Shown piece after piece: positions 10,201 through 18,045 of a stretch of 64,000 nt of DNA. The stretch lies in the NCBI GenBank assembly GCA_947494715.1, contig CANLWG010000013.1, positions 124,001 to 188,000 of the forward strand. Reading direction: 5' to 3'. Both the position numbers and the translations under genes were made by a program. This stretch comes from an uncultured Flavobacteriaceae bacterium. GTDB taxonomy: Bacteria; Bacteroidota; Bacteroidia; Flavobacteriales; Flavobacteriaceae. Every line of letters begins with the position of its first letter. Position 1 is the stretch's first letter. Below the pieces are notes generated by a model. The model was not told where the DNA came from and made no database searches. It saw only the letters and a list, made by a program, of their open reading frames with translations.

Positions 10201-10667
10201 CCGAACCAGACCCGCGAGAAGATCTTTCAGGAAACGATGTTGGAAGAAAACTCCTGATTTTGGCACGGGAACTGGATTTAAGCAATGAATTCACGGATAT
10301 CAAGATTCAAAATCTAATTCCGGAAATATTGCAAAAAGGAACTGTCAAAGAGTTTCTAAGGAATTTGGATGTTTTGGACGACAAATTCAATGAAATAAAG
10401 AAAAACCAGAAACAGGGCCATGTACTTCGCTATGTAGGGGATCTTCATGGTGACTTGCAAAAAGAAAAAGGCATTTTGGATGTGAAATTGATTTCCGTTC
10501 CTAAGGAGAGCGCCCTGGGCCAGGTTAAAGGTTCCGATTCCATTATAGAGATCTATACAGCGTCCTATGGGAAACACCCATTGGTAATACAAGGTGCCGG
10601 AGCTGGTGCCGCAGTTACCGCAAGAGGGGTTTTTGGAGATATATTACGCATTGCGGAGAAGGGATAA
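7248..10667 (+). CDS. Trifunctional fusion: MetX-like homoserine acyltransferase, aspartokinase, homoserine dehydrogenase
   Basis: One 1139-residue protein carries three enzymes of the aspartate-to-O-acetylhomoserine route. Residues 12-325 are an alpha/beta-hydrolase homoserine O-acyltransferase with an intact triad: Ser133 in GGSLGGG, Asp276 in VDSDLFF, His309 in GHDAF. Residues about 335-780 are aspartokinase (KFGGKSLSNGEG, then GRNGSNYTAALLANFLDA, then ACT repeats such as ISQGSSERGIGLVV). Residues about 782-1139 are homoserine dehydrogenase (GHGNVGG NAD site, KGVFSGSLSYIFNTF, GFTEPDPREDLSG). Only aspartate-semialdehyde dehydrogenase is missing. The aspartokinase motif has Lys where KFGGTS has Thr. 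Acetyl versus succinyl specificity cannot be read directly. A start at Met12 (7281) is also possible. Confidence 0.9.
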   Translation: METQIVITSSPMLKHLKLNTFTTLSGVSQDIQLSYQLFGKPLHEAPVVLVNHALTGNSNVTGDDGWWSALIGEGKCIDTLTYNILSFNIPGNGYDGFVIDNYKDFVAGDVARMFLLGLEQLEIKKLYAIIGGSLGGGIAWEMAAIDSGITEHLIPVASDWKSTDWLIANCQIQEQFLINSKQPVHDARMHAMLCYRTPESFKERFQRSTNEELQVFNVESWLMHHGKKLQERFQLSAYKLMNQLLKTIDISRYDDKAFNELENSETNIHIIGVDSDLFFTAKENKETFKRLAQANSNVTYGEVQSLHGHDAFLIEFEQMQKLLNGIFSKNGKSKKIKILKFGGKSLSNGEGLGRVLEIISSKVEAGENVAVVLSAREKATDQLETILEKAANNKDYREDFEAFEKYQKHTFANVNLSSEFKELAKLFEGVSLLGDYSAKIKDEVLAYGELISAKLITKLLIGKGVAAQLLDSRTLIKTDDTFGDAKLLEDVSKENVLLRFSELNRDNVPVITGFIASTIDGETTTLGRNGSNYTAALLANFLDAEELQNYTHVDGIFTANPDLVPEARRIANLSYSEANELANFGATILHAKTIIPLIEKNIPLRIVNTYNDDNEGTLISAKSSKEGIKSLSVIEDVSLINLEGRGLLGKIGIDARIFKTLEQHNVNVSIISQGSSERGIGLVVKRNKAQRAKKALDEEFKSDYKSKDINTITVVDDVSVVSIVGQDLSTFHKPYNALIKNQIVPLLFNNTISGKNVSLVVKKSDLNKALNVMHGQVFGISKKVNLAIFGHGNVGGTLIDQILKSAEKIEKRKGIDLNVFAVANSQKILLNKNGVPKSWKTAVKEKGKKYVLSDVFEFAKRNHLENLIAVDNTASEDFVANYFDFVDNGFDLVSSNKIANTLGFDYYQLLREELDKNQKQYLYETNVGAGLPLIDTIKLLHLSGENITRIKGVFSGSLSYIFNTFSDVDAPFSNILKDAIHKGFTEPDPREDLSGNDVGRKLLILARELDLSNEFTDIKIQNLIPEILQKGTVKEFLRNLDVLDDKFNEIKKNQKQGHVLRYVGDLHGDLQKEKGILDVKLISVPKESALGQVKGSDSIIEIYTASYGKHPLVIQGAGAGAAVTARGVFGDILRIAEKG

Positions 10668-10687
10668 GCCATACCATGAACAAATGA

Positions 10688-11869
10688 ATGATAGTTGCTA
10701 AAATGAAGGAAAAAAAATTTGAGACCACTGCTATCCGGACACAGGTAGAGCGTTCACAATTTCTGGAACATTCCAATCCTATATACTTGACCTCAAGCTT
10801 TGTTTTTGAGGATGCAGAGGACATGCGGGCTTCCTTTGCAGAGGAAAAAGATCGGAACATTTATTCAAGATATTCCAACCCCAATTCATCGGAGTTTATC
10901 GATAAAGTGTGCCAAATGGAAGGGGCCGAGGACGGTTTTTCTTTTGCATCCGGTATGGCCGCCGTCTTTTCAACCTTTGCCGCCTTGCTGGATAGTGGGG
11001 ACCATATTCTTTCGGCTCGGAGTATTTTTGGATCTACGCATTCTCTCTTTACCAATTTTTTTCCAAGATGGAATATAGACCATAGCTATTTCAAGTTTGA
11101 TGAGTTGGATCAAGTTGAAAAATTGATTACCCCCAAGACTAAATTGATATATGCCGAATCACCAACCAATCCAGGTGTAGATATTTTGGATTTGGAAGCA
11201 TTGGGAGATATTGCCAAAAAGCACAATCTCATTTTTATCATAGATAATTGCTTTGCTACGCCCTATTTGCAACGTCCCATTCAATTTGGGGCCGATCTCG
11301 TTATCCATTCGGGCACAAAACTTATGGATGGTCAGGGAAGGGTAATGGCCGGGGTAACAGTTGGAAAAAAGGAACTTATAGATAAGATTTATCAATTTTC
11401 AAGAATAACCGGTCCGTCCCTTTCCCCCTTCAACGCATGGGTATTGTCCAAAAGTTTGGAAACCTTGGCAGTAAGAGTAGATCGGCATTGTTCCAATGCA
11501 TTGCAATTGGCCGAATTTTTGGAGGGACATGAAAAAGTGAATTGGGTAAAGTACCCCTTTCTAAAATCGCACCCCAACTATGAATTGGCAAAAAAGCAAA
11601 TGAAAGCAGGGGGATGTGTCGTGGCCTTTGAGGTCAAGGGAGGGTTAAAGGCAGGCCGAAAGTTTTTCGATGCCATTGAATTACTATCACTATCCGCTAA
11701 TCTGGGAGATTCTCGGAGTATAGTAACTCATCCTGCTTCTACTACCCATAGTAAGCTCTCCATTGAAGAGCGTTTAGAAACGGGAATTACCGATGGTATG
11801 GTCAGGATATCCGTTGGATTGGAGCATATTGACGATATTATTTCCGATATTGATCAGGCGTTGGGGTAA
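10688..11869 (+). CDS. metZ: O-succinylhomoserine sulfhydrylase-type PLP enzyme (MetZ-like)
   Basis: Cys/Met-metabolism PLP enzyme, 393 residues, expected to make homocysteine (or cystathionine) from acyl-homoserine. Key parts are NPIYLTSSFVFEDAEDM, YSRYSNPNSSEF, the aromatic stacking region SGMAAVFSTFAALLDSGDHI, and the PLP lysine in HSGTKLMDGQGRVMAGV. The last motif is the MetZ form; cystathionine gamma-synthases usually read SxTKYxxGHSD. It is a second homocysteine-forming enzyme beside MetY, so the two may differ in acyl donor. Start is ATG 10688 or 10703. Confidence 0.85.
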   Translation: MIVAKMKEKKFETTAIRTQVERSQFLEHSNPIYLTSSFVFEDAEDMRASFAEEKDRNIYSRYSNPNSSEFIDKVCQMEGAEDGFSFASGMAAVFSTFAALLDSGDHILSARSIFGSTHSLFTNFFPRWNIDHSYFKFDELDQVEKLITPKTKLIYAESPTNPGVDILDLEALGDIAKKHNLIFIIDNCFATPYLQRPIQFGADLVIHSGTKLMDGQGRVMAGVTVGKKELIDKIYQFSRITGPSLSPFNAWVLSKSLETLAVRVDRHCSNALQLAEFLEGHEKVNWVKYPFLKSHPNYELAKKQMKAGGCVVAFEVKGGLKAGRKFFDAIELLSLSANLGDSRSIVTHPASTTHSKLSIEERLETGITDGMVRISVGLEHIDDIISDIDQALG

Positions 11870-11911
11870 AGGGGCATATTGTCTTCTTCTTTAGGCTTGA
11901 CCCATAAGGTC

Positions 11912-11927
11912 TAGGAAATCCCAAAGT
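11912..11927 (+). promoter_or_regulatory. Candidate Rrf2 operator upstream of its own gene
   Basis: TAGGAAATCCCAAAGT lies 25 bases before the start codon and is nearly the same as TAGGAAAATCCCAACGT at 5560-5576 in the metY promoter. Both contain an inverted GGA/TCC core. The link to the Rrf2 protein is an inference from position. Confidence 0.4.
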
Positions 11928-11951
11928 GTTAATTTTCCCTATCTTCGTATT

Positions 11952-12362
11952 ATGCTCTCTAAAAAAACAAAATATGGACTAAAGGCACTGGCGTATTTAG
12001 CATCCCAGCGGGACAATAATCCGGTTCAGATTGCCGAAATAGCGAAACAAGAGAACATTTCACAGAAGTTTTTGGAAAGTATTTTGCTCACTTTGCGAAA
12101 AACAGGATTTTTGGGTTCTAAAAAGGGCAAGGGAGGAGGCTATTATTTGATTAAAAAACCTTCTGAAATTTTGATGACCGATGTAATGCGCATTCTAGAA
12201 GGGCCCATCGCAATGGTTCCCTGTGTAAGCCTTAATTTTTATGAAAAATGTTCCGATTGCCCGGATGAGAATGCTTGCTCCGTTAATAAACTGATGTTGC
12301 AGGTCAGGGATGCCAATCTGGAAGTGTACCGTAACAATACCTTGGCGGATATTCTGGTATAA
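11952..12362 (+). CDS. Rrf2-family transcriptional regulator
   Basis: Winged-helix regulator of 136 residues. KYGLKALAYLASQ and the recognition helix ISQKFLESILLTLRKTGFL followed by the wing KGKGGGYYL are diagnostic of Rrf2. The C-terminal part has four cysteines, C91, C100, C103 and C109, spaced C-x8-C-x2-C-x5-C, which differs from IscR (C-x5-C-x5-C) but could hold an Fe-S cluster or another metal. It lies between the homocysteine-forming genes and the sulfate-assimilation genes, so a role like CymR or another sulfur-status sensor is likely. Neither ligand nor target is proven. Confidence 0.88.
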   Translation: MLSKKTKYGLKALAYLASQRDNNPVQIAEIAKQENISQKFLESILLTLRKTGFLGSKKGKGGGYYLIKKPSEILMTDVMRILEGPIAMVPCVSLNFYEKCSDCPDENACSVNKLMLQVRDANLEVYRNNTLADILV

Positions 12363-12461
12363 AAGAAAGAAAGCCAGTATCTCTTCATTTTAAATTCTCA
12401 AAACTTCCATAATTTGATCTGAATATCTTCAATAGATGGAGTAAATAACAAATAATCTACT

Positions 12462-12478
12462 AAATCGATAGGATAAAA
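12462..12478 (+). promoter_or_regulatory. Recurrent 17-base motif upstream of the cys genes (copy 1)
   Basis: AAATCGATAGGATAAAA resembles AAATCCGATAGGTAAAA at 15876-15892 upstream of sulfite reductase. It lies 97 bases before the DUF2061 gene; a -7-like box TATTTTTG follows at 12523-12530. A shared operator is possible. Confidence 0.35.
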
Positions 12479-12574
12479 GTAATATTTAGCAACTTTTAAC
12501 GTCTTAGTTAAAGAAATAGTCTTATTTTTGAATCCCTATTAAATCACTAGACTAGTTTAAAAATTTTTGTTTTC

Positions 12575-12838
12575 ATGATTGCAGATCAATTGATTTTAGA
12601 TAAAAAGTCCACTAAGAGCAACTATAAAGAGGACAGAAAGTCGGAGAAACCGATTCGTAGTATTGCCAAAGCCATAAGTTGGCGTATCATTGGTACTTTG
12701 GATACCCTTTTGGTCTCATACCTATTTACCGGAAAGGTTGTTCTGGCGGCATCCATTGCTTCTATTGATTTTGTGACCAAAATGTTTTTGTACTTTTTTC
12801 ATGAAAGGATTTGGAACCGAATCGGTTGGGGTAAGTAA
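12575..12838 (+). CDS. DUF2061 membrane protein
   Basis: Small protein of 87 residues whose C-terminal two-thirds form the DUF2061 domain (SIAKAISWRIIGTLDTLLVSYLFTGKVVLAASIASIDFVTKMFLYFFHER), with two hydrophobic helices. The N-terminus is charged. DUF2061 proteins have no established reaction, but they often stand next to sulfate-assimilation genes in Bacteroidota, as here, 11 bases before cysH. A transport or membrane-scaffold role is a guess. Confidence 0.85.
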   Translation: MIADQLILDKKSTKSNYKEDRKSEKPIRSIAKAISWRIIGTLDTLLVSYLFTGKVVLAASIASIDFVTKMFLYFFHERIWNRIGWGK

Positions 12839-12849
12839 TTTTAAAATAT

Positions 12850-13473
12850 ATGGCTTTTACGCAACAACAAATAAAAAATCTCAATGTGCAATTTAAGGGC
12901 ATTCCGCCAGAGGAGATTATTTCCTGGGCCATTAAGAATGCGGAAAGACCAGTGGTAACCACTAATTTTCGCCCTTATGAAGTTGCCATCCTTAATGCAA
13001 TTACCGAGGTAAAGGATAGTATTCCCGTTATTTGGTGTGACACCGGGTACAACACACCGAATACCTATAGACATGCGGAGGAATTGATTGAGAGGCTTAG
13101 CCTTAATATCGATTTATACGTTCCAAAACAAACATCGGCATATCGGGATGTCATTATGGGGATTCCTCAAATTGATGACCCAAAACACGGGGAATTCACG
13201 GAGCAAGTAAAATTGGAACCGTTCCGTAGGGCCATGAAGGCACATAAACCGGATGTGTGGTTTACGAATTTGAGGAAGGGCCAAACGGCGCTGAGGGATA
13301 GTTTGGATATTCTAAGTTTGAGCAAAGATGGGGTTTTGAAGGTGAGTCCCTTTTATTATTGGAGCGACACTCAACTGGATGCTTATTTGGAGGAAAAGGA
13401 ATTACCTAACGAACATAGATATTTTGATCCTACCAAGGTTCTGGAAAATCGGGAATGTGGATTACACACCTAA
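12850..13473 (+). CDS. cysH: Phosphoadenylyl-sulfate (PAPS/APS) reductase
   Basis: Reduces activated sulfate to sulfite with thioredoxin. The fold signature is WCDTGYNTPNTYRHAEEL, the substrate region is KLEPFRRAM and WFTNLRKGQ, and the catalytic cysteine is in the C-terminal RECGLHT. The paired cysteines that bind the 4Fe-4S cluster in APS reductases are absent, as in PAPS reductases. At 207 residues it is shorter than E. coli CysH. No APS kinase is seen in the window, so the true substrate is open. First enzyme of the cysHDN run. Confidence 0.9.
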   Translation: MAFTQQQIKNLNVQFKGIPPEEIISWAIKNAERPVVTTNFRPYEVAILNAITEVKDSIPVIWCDTGYNTPNTYRHAEELIERLSLNIDLYVPKQTSAYRDVIMGIPQIDDPKHGEFTEQVKLEPFRRAMKAHKPDVWFTNLRKGQTALRDSLDILSLSKDGVLKVSPFYYWSDTQLDAYLEEKELPNEHRYFDPTKVLENRECGLHT

Positions 13474-13512
13474 ATAAAAATATACGAATGCTACCTCTAA
13501 ATTAATCAAGAG

Positions 13513-14478
13513 GTGTCTAAAAAAGTTAATTTGGAAACAGTACTAGAAGAAATACAATCTACAGGGACATTTGAGAACGGGGATAGGCCCAATGCGAATG
13601 CCCTGGAACACGAGGCCATATACATTATGCGAGAAGTGGCCGCCCAGTTTGAACGACCCGTGTTGTTGTTTTCCGGAGGGAAAGACTCCATAACGCTTGT
13701 GCGTTTGGCACAGAAAGCCTTTTGGCCTGCGAAAATTCCTTTTCCATTGATGCATATAGATACAGGCCATAACTTTCCCGAAACTATCGAATTTCGTGAT
13801 AGATTGGTTAAGGAATTGGGTGTGGAACTCATTGTTCGGAACGTTCAGGATTCCATAGACCAGGGCAAAGTGGTGGAAGAGACCGGTAAATACGCCAGTC
13901 GGAATATCTTGCAGACCACTACACTTTTGGATGCCATTGAGGAATTCAAGTTCGATGCCTGTATAGGAGGTGCCCGAAGGGACGAGGAAAAAGCTCGTGC
14001 TAAAGAGCGCATTTTCTCCGTTCGGGACGATTTTGGTCAATGGGACGAAAAAAACCAACGCCCCGAGTTGTTCGATATGTTGAACGGACAGATTGAAATG
14101 GGGCAAAATGTGCGGGTATTCCCGATTAGTAACTGGACAGAACTGGATGTTTGGAGCTATATCCAAAAAGAAGACATTGAAATACCTTCGATTTATTTCG
14201 CACATAAACGCAATATTTTTCTAAGAGACGGACTTATTTGGTCCGCCGAAGATGATGTGGTATTTCGTGCCGAGGATGAAGTGGTGGAAGAACGTACGGT
14301 CCGTTTTAGAACGGTAGGAGATATGAGTTGTACGGCAGCCGTGGAATCATATGCAGATACCATTAACAAAGTGGTAGCGGAGATACGTGATTCCAAGATT
14401 TCTGAAAGAGGAGCGCGAATAGATGATAAAAGGTCCGAAGCGGCCATGGAAAAAAGAAAACAACAAGGATATTTTTAA
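13513..14478 (+). CDS. cysD: Sulfate adenylyltransferase subunit 2
   Basis: Catalytic subunit that forms adenylyl sulfate (APS) from ATP and sulfate. The PP-loop SGGKDSITLVRLAQKAFWP and the downstream MHIDTGHNFPETIEFRD are characteristic, as are CIGGARRDEEKARAKER and NWTELDVWSYI. The start is GTG at 13513: translation from there aligns with family N-termini. 321 residues. It lies 39 bases after cysH and 57 before cysN, probably one operon. Confidence 0.96.
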   Translation: MSKKVNLETVLEEIQSTGTFENGDRPNANALEHEAIYIMREVAAQFERPVLLFSGGKDSITLVRLAQKAFWPAKIPFPLMHIDTGHNFPETIEFRDRLVKELGVELIVRNVQDSIDQGKVVEETGKYASRNILQTTTLLDAIEEFKFDACIGGARRDEEKARAKERIFSVRDDFGQWDEKNQRPELFDMLNGQIEMGQNVRVFPISNWTELDVWSYIQKEDIEIPSIYFAHKRNIFLRDGLIWSAEDDVVFRAEDEVVEERTVRFRTVGDMSCTAAVESYADTINKVVAEIRDSKISERGARIDDKRSEAAMEKRKQQGYF

Positions 14479-14535
14479 AATTGTTGTTAGTTGATTGTGT
14501 TTATGCACAAGTAACTATCGACCATCAACTAAAAA

Positions 14536-15783
14536 ATGGAAGTACTAAAAATAGCAACAGCAGGAAGTGTGGATGACGGTAAGAGTACCTTGATCGGAAG
14601 ATTGCTGTACGACACCAAATCATTAACAGATGATAAGCTAGAAGCCATCGAAAAGACCAGTAAACTAAAAGGTTACGATTATCTAGATTTCTCCCTGGCA
14701 ACTGATGGTCTGGTAGCAGAACGTGAGCAGGGCATTACCATAGATGTGGCCCATATCTATTTTTCCACGGTATCTAAAAGTTATATCATTGCGGACACAC
14801 CTGGCCATGTGGAATATACACGAAACATGGTTACAGGTGCTTCTACCTCACAAGCGGCCATTATTTTGATAGATGCGCGCAAAGGCGTCATAGAACAAAC
14901 CAATCGACACTTCTTTATCAATAACCTGTTACGGGTAAAAGATGTAGTAGTTGCTATAAACAAAATGGATTTGGTAGATTTTTCGGAAGAAAGATATAAT
15001 CAAATTAAATCCGATTTTGAGCAACTGATGGAAAAAAGGGATTATGAAGATCAAAAAATAACCTTTATTCCGGTAAGTGCCCTTAAGGGTGATAATGTCG
15101 TGAATCATTCTGAGAATACCCCATGGTATAACGGGCAGACACTTTTGGAGCATTTGGAAGAATTGGACTTGCAGGATATCTATAATATTGGAACCCCTCG
15201 GTTTCCAGTGCAACATGTAATTCGTCCAAAAACAGATGATTTTCATGATTTTCGAGGATTTGCCGGTAAAGTTTACGGTGGGGAACTCAATGTTGGTGAT
15301 GAGGTAGTCATTTTACCGTCGATGACCAAATCCAGAATAAAAGGCATTTATTTCCATGACAAAAAATACAAAACCGCACCAAGACGCTCCTCGGTGACCA
15401 TTACCTTGGAAGACGAAGTGAACATAAGTAGAGGGGATATGTTGGTTAAAGCCGGTGATTTGCCAATTATTGACAAGCAATTTACCGCAACAGTTTCATG
15501 GATGGATTCCGAGAAGTTGACCACAGGAGGCAAGTATATTGTACAACATGGGATAAACAAGGTATTGGCAAAAGTGGATAGTATCGAGCATAAAATTCTT
15601 CCGGATTATTCGGGAATAGAAGAAGGAGTGGAAGCACTAGGAATGAATGATATTGCCCAAGTGAAGTTTAGATTGAACAAACCTATTTTTTATGATGTGT
15701 TCAAGTCACACCGAACTAATGGCTCTTTCATTTTGATAGATACGCGAACCAATCATACGGCCGGGGTGGGCTTTATTAGATAA
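14536..15783 (+). CDS. cysN: Sulfate adenylyltransferase subunit 1 (GTPase)
   Basis: Regulatory GTPase of ATP sulfurylase; GTP hydrolysis drives APS formation by CysD. G1 is AGSVDDGKST, G3 is ADTPGHVEYTRNMVTGAS, G4 is NKMD, followed by EF-Tu-like beta-barrel domains. The protein is 415 residues and ends after the barrels, so it lacks the C-terminal APS kinase domain found in NodQ/CysNC fusions. Confidence 0.96.
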   Translation: MEVLKIATAGSVDDGKSTLIGRLLYDTKSLTDDKLEAIEKTSKLKGYDYLDFSLATDGLVAEREQGITIDVAHIYFSTVSKSYIIADTPGHVEYTRNMVTGASTSQAAIILIDARKGVIEQTNRHFFINNLLRVKDVVVAINKMDLVDFSEERYNQIKSDFEQLMEKRDYEDQKITFIPVSALKGDNVVNHSENTPWYNGQTLLEHLEELDLQDIYNIGTPRFPVQHVIRPKTDDFHDFRGFAGKVYGGELNVGDEVVILPSMTKSRIKGIYFHDKKYKTAPRRSSVTITLEDEVNISRGDMLVKAGDLPIIDKQFTATVSWMDSEKLTTGGKYIVQHGINKVLAKVDSIEHKILPDYSGIEEGVEALGMNDIAQVKFRLNKPIFYDVFKSHRTNGSFILIDTRTNHTAGVGFIR

Positions 15784-15791
15784 AACATTGA

Positions 15792-15813
15792 TTTTCCCCA
15801 TATATAGGGAAAA
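15792..15813 (+). promoter_or_regulatory. Inverted repeat between cysN and sulfite reductase
   Basis: TTTTCCC (15792-15798) and GGGAAAA (15807-15813) are exact complements around CATATATA. There is no T-run, so an operator is at least as likely as a terminator. A second, shorter dyad CCTAT/ATAGG lies at 15871-15887. Confidence 0.4.
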
Positions 15814-15875
15814 CGACACTTATATAGGACGGGATTAGCGTAGAAATAGCAGAGGAAAACAGCAGTAATCCCTAT

Positions 15876-15892
15876 AAATCCGATAGGTAAAA
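15876..15892 (+). promoter_or_regulatory. Recurrent 17-base motif upstream of the cys genes (copy 2)
   Basis: AAATCCGATAGGTAAAA, 56 bases before the sulfite reductase start, is a near copy of the motif at 12462-12478. Together with the CCTAT five bases upstream it forms the dyad CCTAT-N7-ATAGG, a plausible regulator site. Confidence 0.35.
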
Positions 15893-15947
15893 TAGAAATA
15901 AGAAAACAAACCTGACATAGTATAGTTAGAGACCAGAATCTAGAAAT

Positions 15948-18038
15948 ATGCAAAGCTTTAGAACCGAAATAGAGAACCCAGTTGTAGAAAAAGATATCAT
16001 AGAACTGGAAAGAAAGATTAGAGAATTCAAGGAAGGAAATCTGGATGAAGAGAAATTCCGGAGCCTCCGCCTGGCACGTGGCGTCTATGGCCAAAGACAG
16101 CAAGGTGTTCAGATGGTACGTATTAAATTGCCTTATGGAAAAGTTACTTCCAATCAACTACGTAGAATATCCGATGTTTCCGATGAGTATTCCAAAGGCC
16201 GTTTGCATATTACTACCCGTCAGGACATTCAGATCCACTATGTGGATTTGGAACGTACCCCAGAACTTTGGGCGGAGTTGGAAAGAGATGACGTAACGTT
16301 ACGCGAAGCTTGTGGTAATACAGTGCGGAATGTTACCGCTAGTGAAACTGCAGGAATAGATGTGGACGAACCGTTTGATGTTTCTCCATACGCTCATGCC
16401 TTATTCGAGTATTTTCTTCGGAATCCAATAGGTCAGGAAATGGGACGTAAGTTCAAGGTTTCCTTTTCGGCTAGTGATGCCGATACAGGGCTTTCCTATA
16501 TGCACGACCTTGGTTTTATTGCAAAAGTTCAAGACGGAGTAAGAGGTTTTAAAGTATTGATCGGTGGTGGATTGGGCTCTCAACCAAGGCATGGTGATGT
16601 GTTGTTCGAGTTTCTTCCATCGGATGGGATTATTCCATTAATGGATGGTGTAATTCGAGTTTTTGATCGTTACGGTGAACGTAAAAGTAGGGCCAAGGCC
16701 CGGATGAAATTCTTATTAAAAGATGTTGGTCTGGATGGATTTAAGGAATTGTTGCAGAAGGAACAAAAAGCCGTCCCCCATGTATCGTATCCCATTGATG
16801 CCCAAGCCTATCCCAAGATCGTAATTTCTGAAAAACCGGTACCAGAAGTAGTAATTGAGGATAAAGCGGCCTTTGAAAGATGGAAATCTACCAACTTGGT
16901 TTCCCAAAAGCAAGAAGGCTATGTGGCCATTGGTATCAAAGTATTGTTAGGTGATTTTTATACGGATAAGGCAAGGTTGTTGGCAGATTTGGTTGAAAAC
17001 CATGCTGCAAGTGAAATACGGCTATCACTTCGTCAAAATATTCTGATTCCTTATGTAAAGGAAGAAGCGATTCCGTTTTTCTACGTTGAATTGAAAAAAT
17101 TAGGATTTACAGAGGCGGGTTACAATAAAGCAGCGGATATCACTGCCTGCCCGGGAACGGATACCTGTAATTTAGGCATTGCAAGTAGTACGGGTATTGC
17201 CGAAGAGTTAGAAAGAGTAATCAAAACAGAGTATCCCAATTATATTCAGAACCCAGATGTGGTTATTAAAATCAGTGGCTGTATGAATGCCTGTGGCCAA
17301 CACAATATGGCAAACATAGGATTTCAAGGGATGAGTATTCGTACCAAGGAAAAATTGGTTGCACCTGCCTTGCAAGTTTTATTAGGTGGTGGAAACGATG
17401 GTGATGGTAATGGGCGTTTTGCAGACAAAGTAATCAAGATACCCAGTAAAAGAGGTCCTGAAGCTCTACGGCTGATTCTGAATGATTTTAATGCCAATGG
17501 CAATGGAAGTTCCTATGCGGATTATTATGTAGAGAAGGGACAAATATATTTCTATGACTTCTTGAAGCCGTTGACCCAGATAGACAACCTTACCCCGGAG
17601 GATTTCATTGATTGGGGAACAACGGAACGTTACAAAAAAGCTATAGGTGTAGGAGAGTGCGCTGGAGTTGTCATTGATTTGATTGCGACCTTACTTTTTG
17701 AAAGCGAAGAGAAAATCCAAAGCGCTGGAGATACTTTTAACGAAGGGAAATGGGCAGCAAGTATATACTATTCCTATTCCTCCATGGTCAATTCCGCTAA
17801 GGCCTTGCTCACTGCAGAGAATGTCAAAGTCAATACTCATGCTGGTATCATTCGGGATTTTGATGAAAAATTTGTGACTTCGGGAAGAATCAATCTAGGG
17901 AAAGGATTTGAGGAACTGGTGTTACAATTGAACCAAAACGAACCTTCGGAATCCTTTGCTAAAAGTTATTTGGAAGATGCCCGGAGGTTTTTAGAAGCGG
18001 TAGAGAAGTTCAGGGAATTGGAACTAGCCGAAGTATAG
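15948..18038 (+). CDS. Siroheme nitrite/sulfite reductase with C-terminal HEPN-like domain
   Basis: Six-electron reductase, here most likely sulfite to sulfide. Two copies of the ferredoxin-like and catalytic half-domains are visible; RLHITTRQDIQIHYV is the siroheme-contacting region of the first half. The cluster ligands are C401, C407 (CPGTDTC) and C445, C449 (GCMNAC). After about residue 560 there is an extra helical domain of about 135 residues (for example KWAASIYYSYSSMVNSAKAL, then NTHAGIIRDF) that resembles HEPN domains. No R-x4-6-H ribonuclease motif is seen in it. Total 696 residues. Followed by cobA, eight bases downstream. Confidence 0.93.
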   Translation: MQSFRTEIENPVVEKDIIELERKIREFKEGNLDEEKFRSLRLARGVYGQRQQGVQMVRIKLPYGKVTSNQLRRISDVSDEYSKGRLHITTRQDIQIHYVDLERTPELWAELERDDVTLREACGNTVRNVTASETAGIDVDEPFDVSPYAHALFEYFLRNPIGQEMGRKFKVSFSASDADTGLSYMHDLGFIAKVQDGVRGFKVLIGGGLGSQPRHGDVLFEFLPSDGIIPLMDGVIRVFDRYGERKSRAKARMKFLLKDVGLDGFKELLQKEQKAVPHVSYPIDAQAYPKIVISEKPVPEVVIEDKAAFERWKSTNLVSQKQEGYVAIGIKVLLGDFYTDKARLLADLVENHAASEIRLSLRQNILIPYVKEEAIPFFYVELKKLGFTEAGYNKAADITACPGTDTCNLGIASSTGIAEELERVIKTEYPNYIQNPDVVIKISGCMNACGQHNMANIGFQGMSIRTKEKLVAPALQVLLGGGNDGDGNGRFADKVIKIPSKRGPEALRLILNDFNANGNGSSYADYYVEKGQIYFYDFLKPLTQIDNLTPEDFIDWGTTERYKKAIGVGECAGVVIDLIATLLFESEEKIQSAGDTFNEGKWAASIYYSYSSMVNSAKALLTAENVKVNTHAGIIRDFDEKFVTSGRINLGKGFEELVLQLNQNEPSESFAKSYLEDARRFLEAVEKFRELELAEV

Positions 18039-18045
18039 CCGAAAA

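Noticed and set aside
17628-18038. HEPN toxin of a toxin-antitoxin system
   Set aside because: The domain is fused in frame to sulfite reductase, lacks a visible R-x4-6-H motif, and there is no MNT-type partner.
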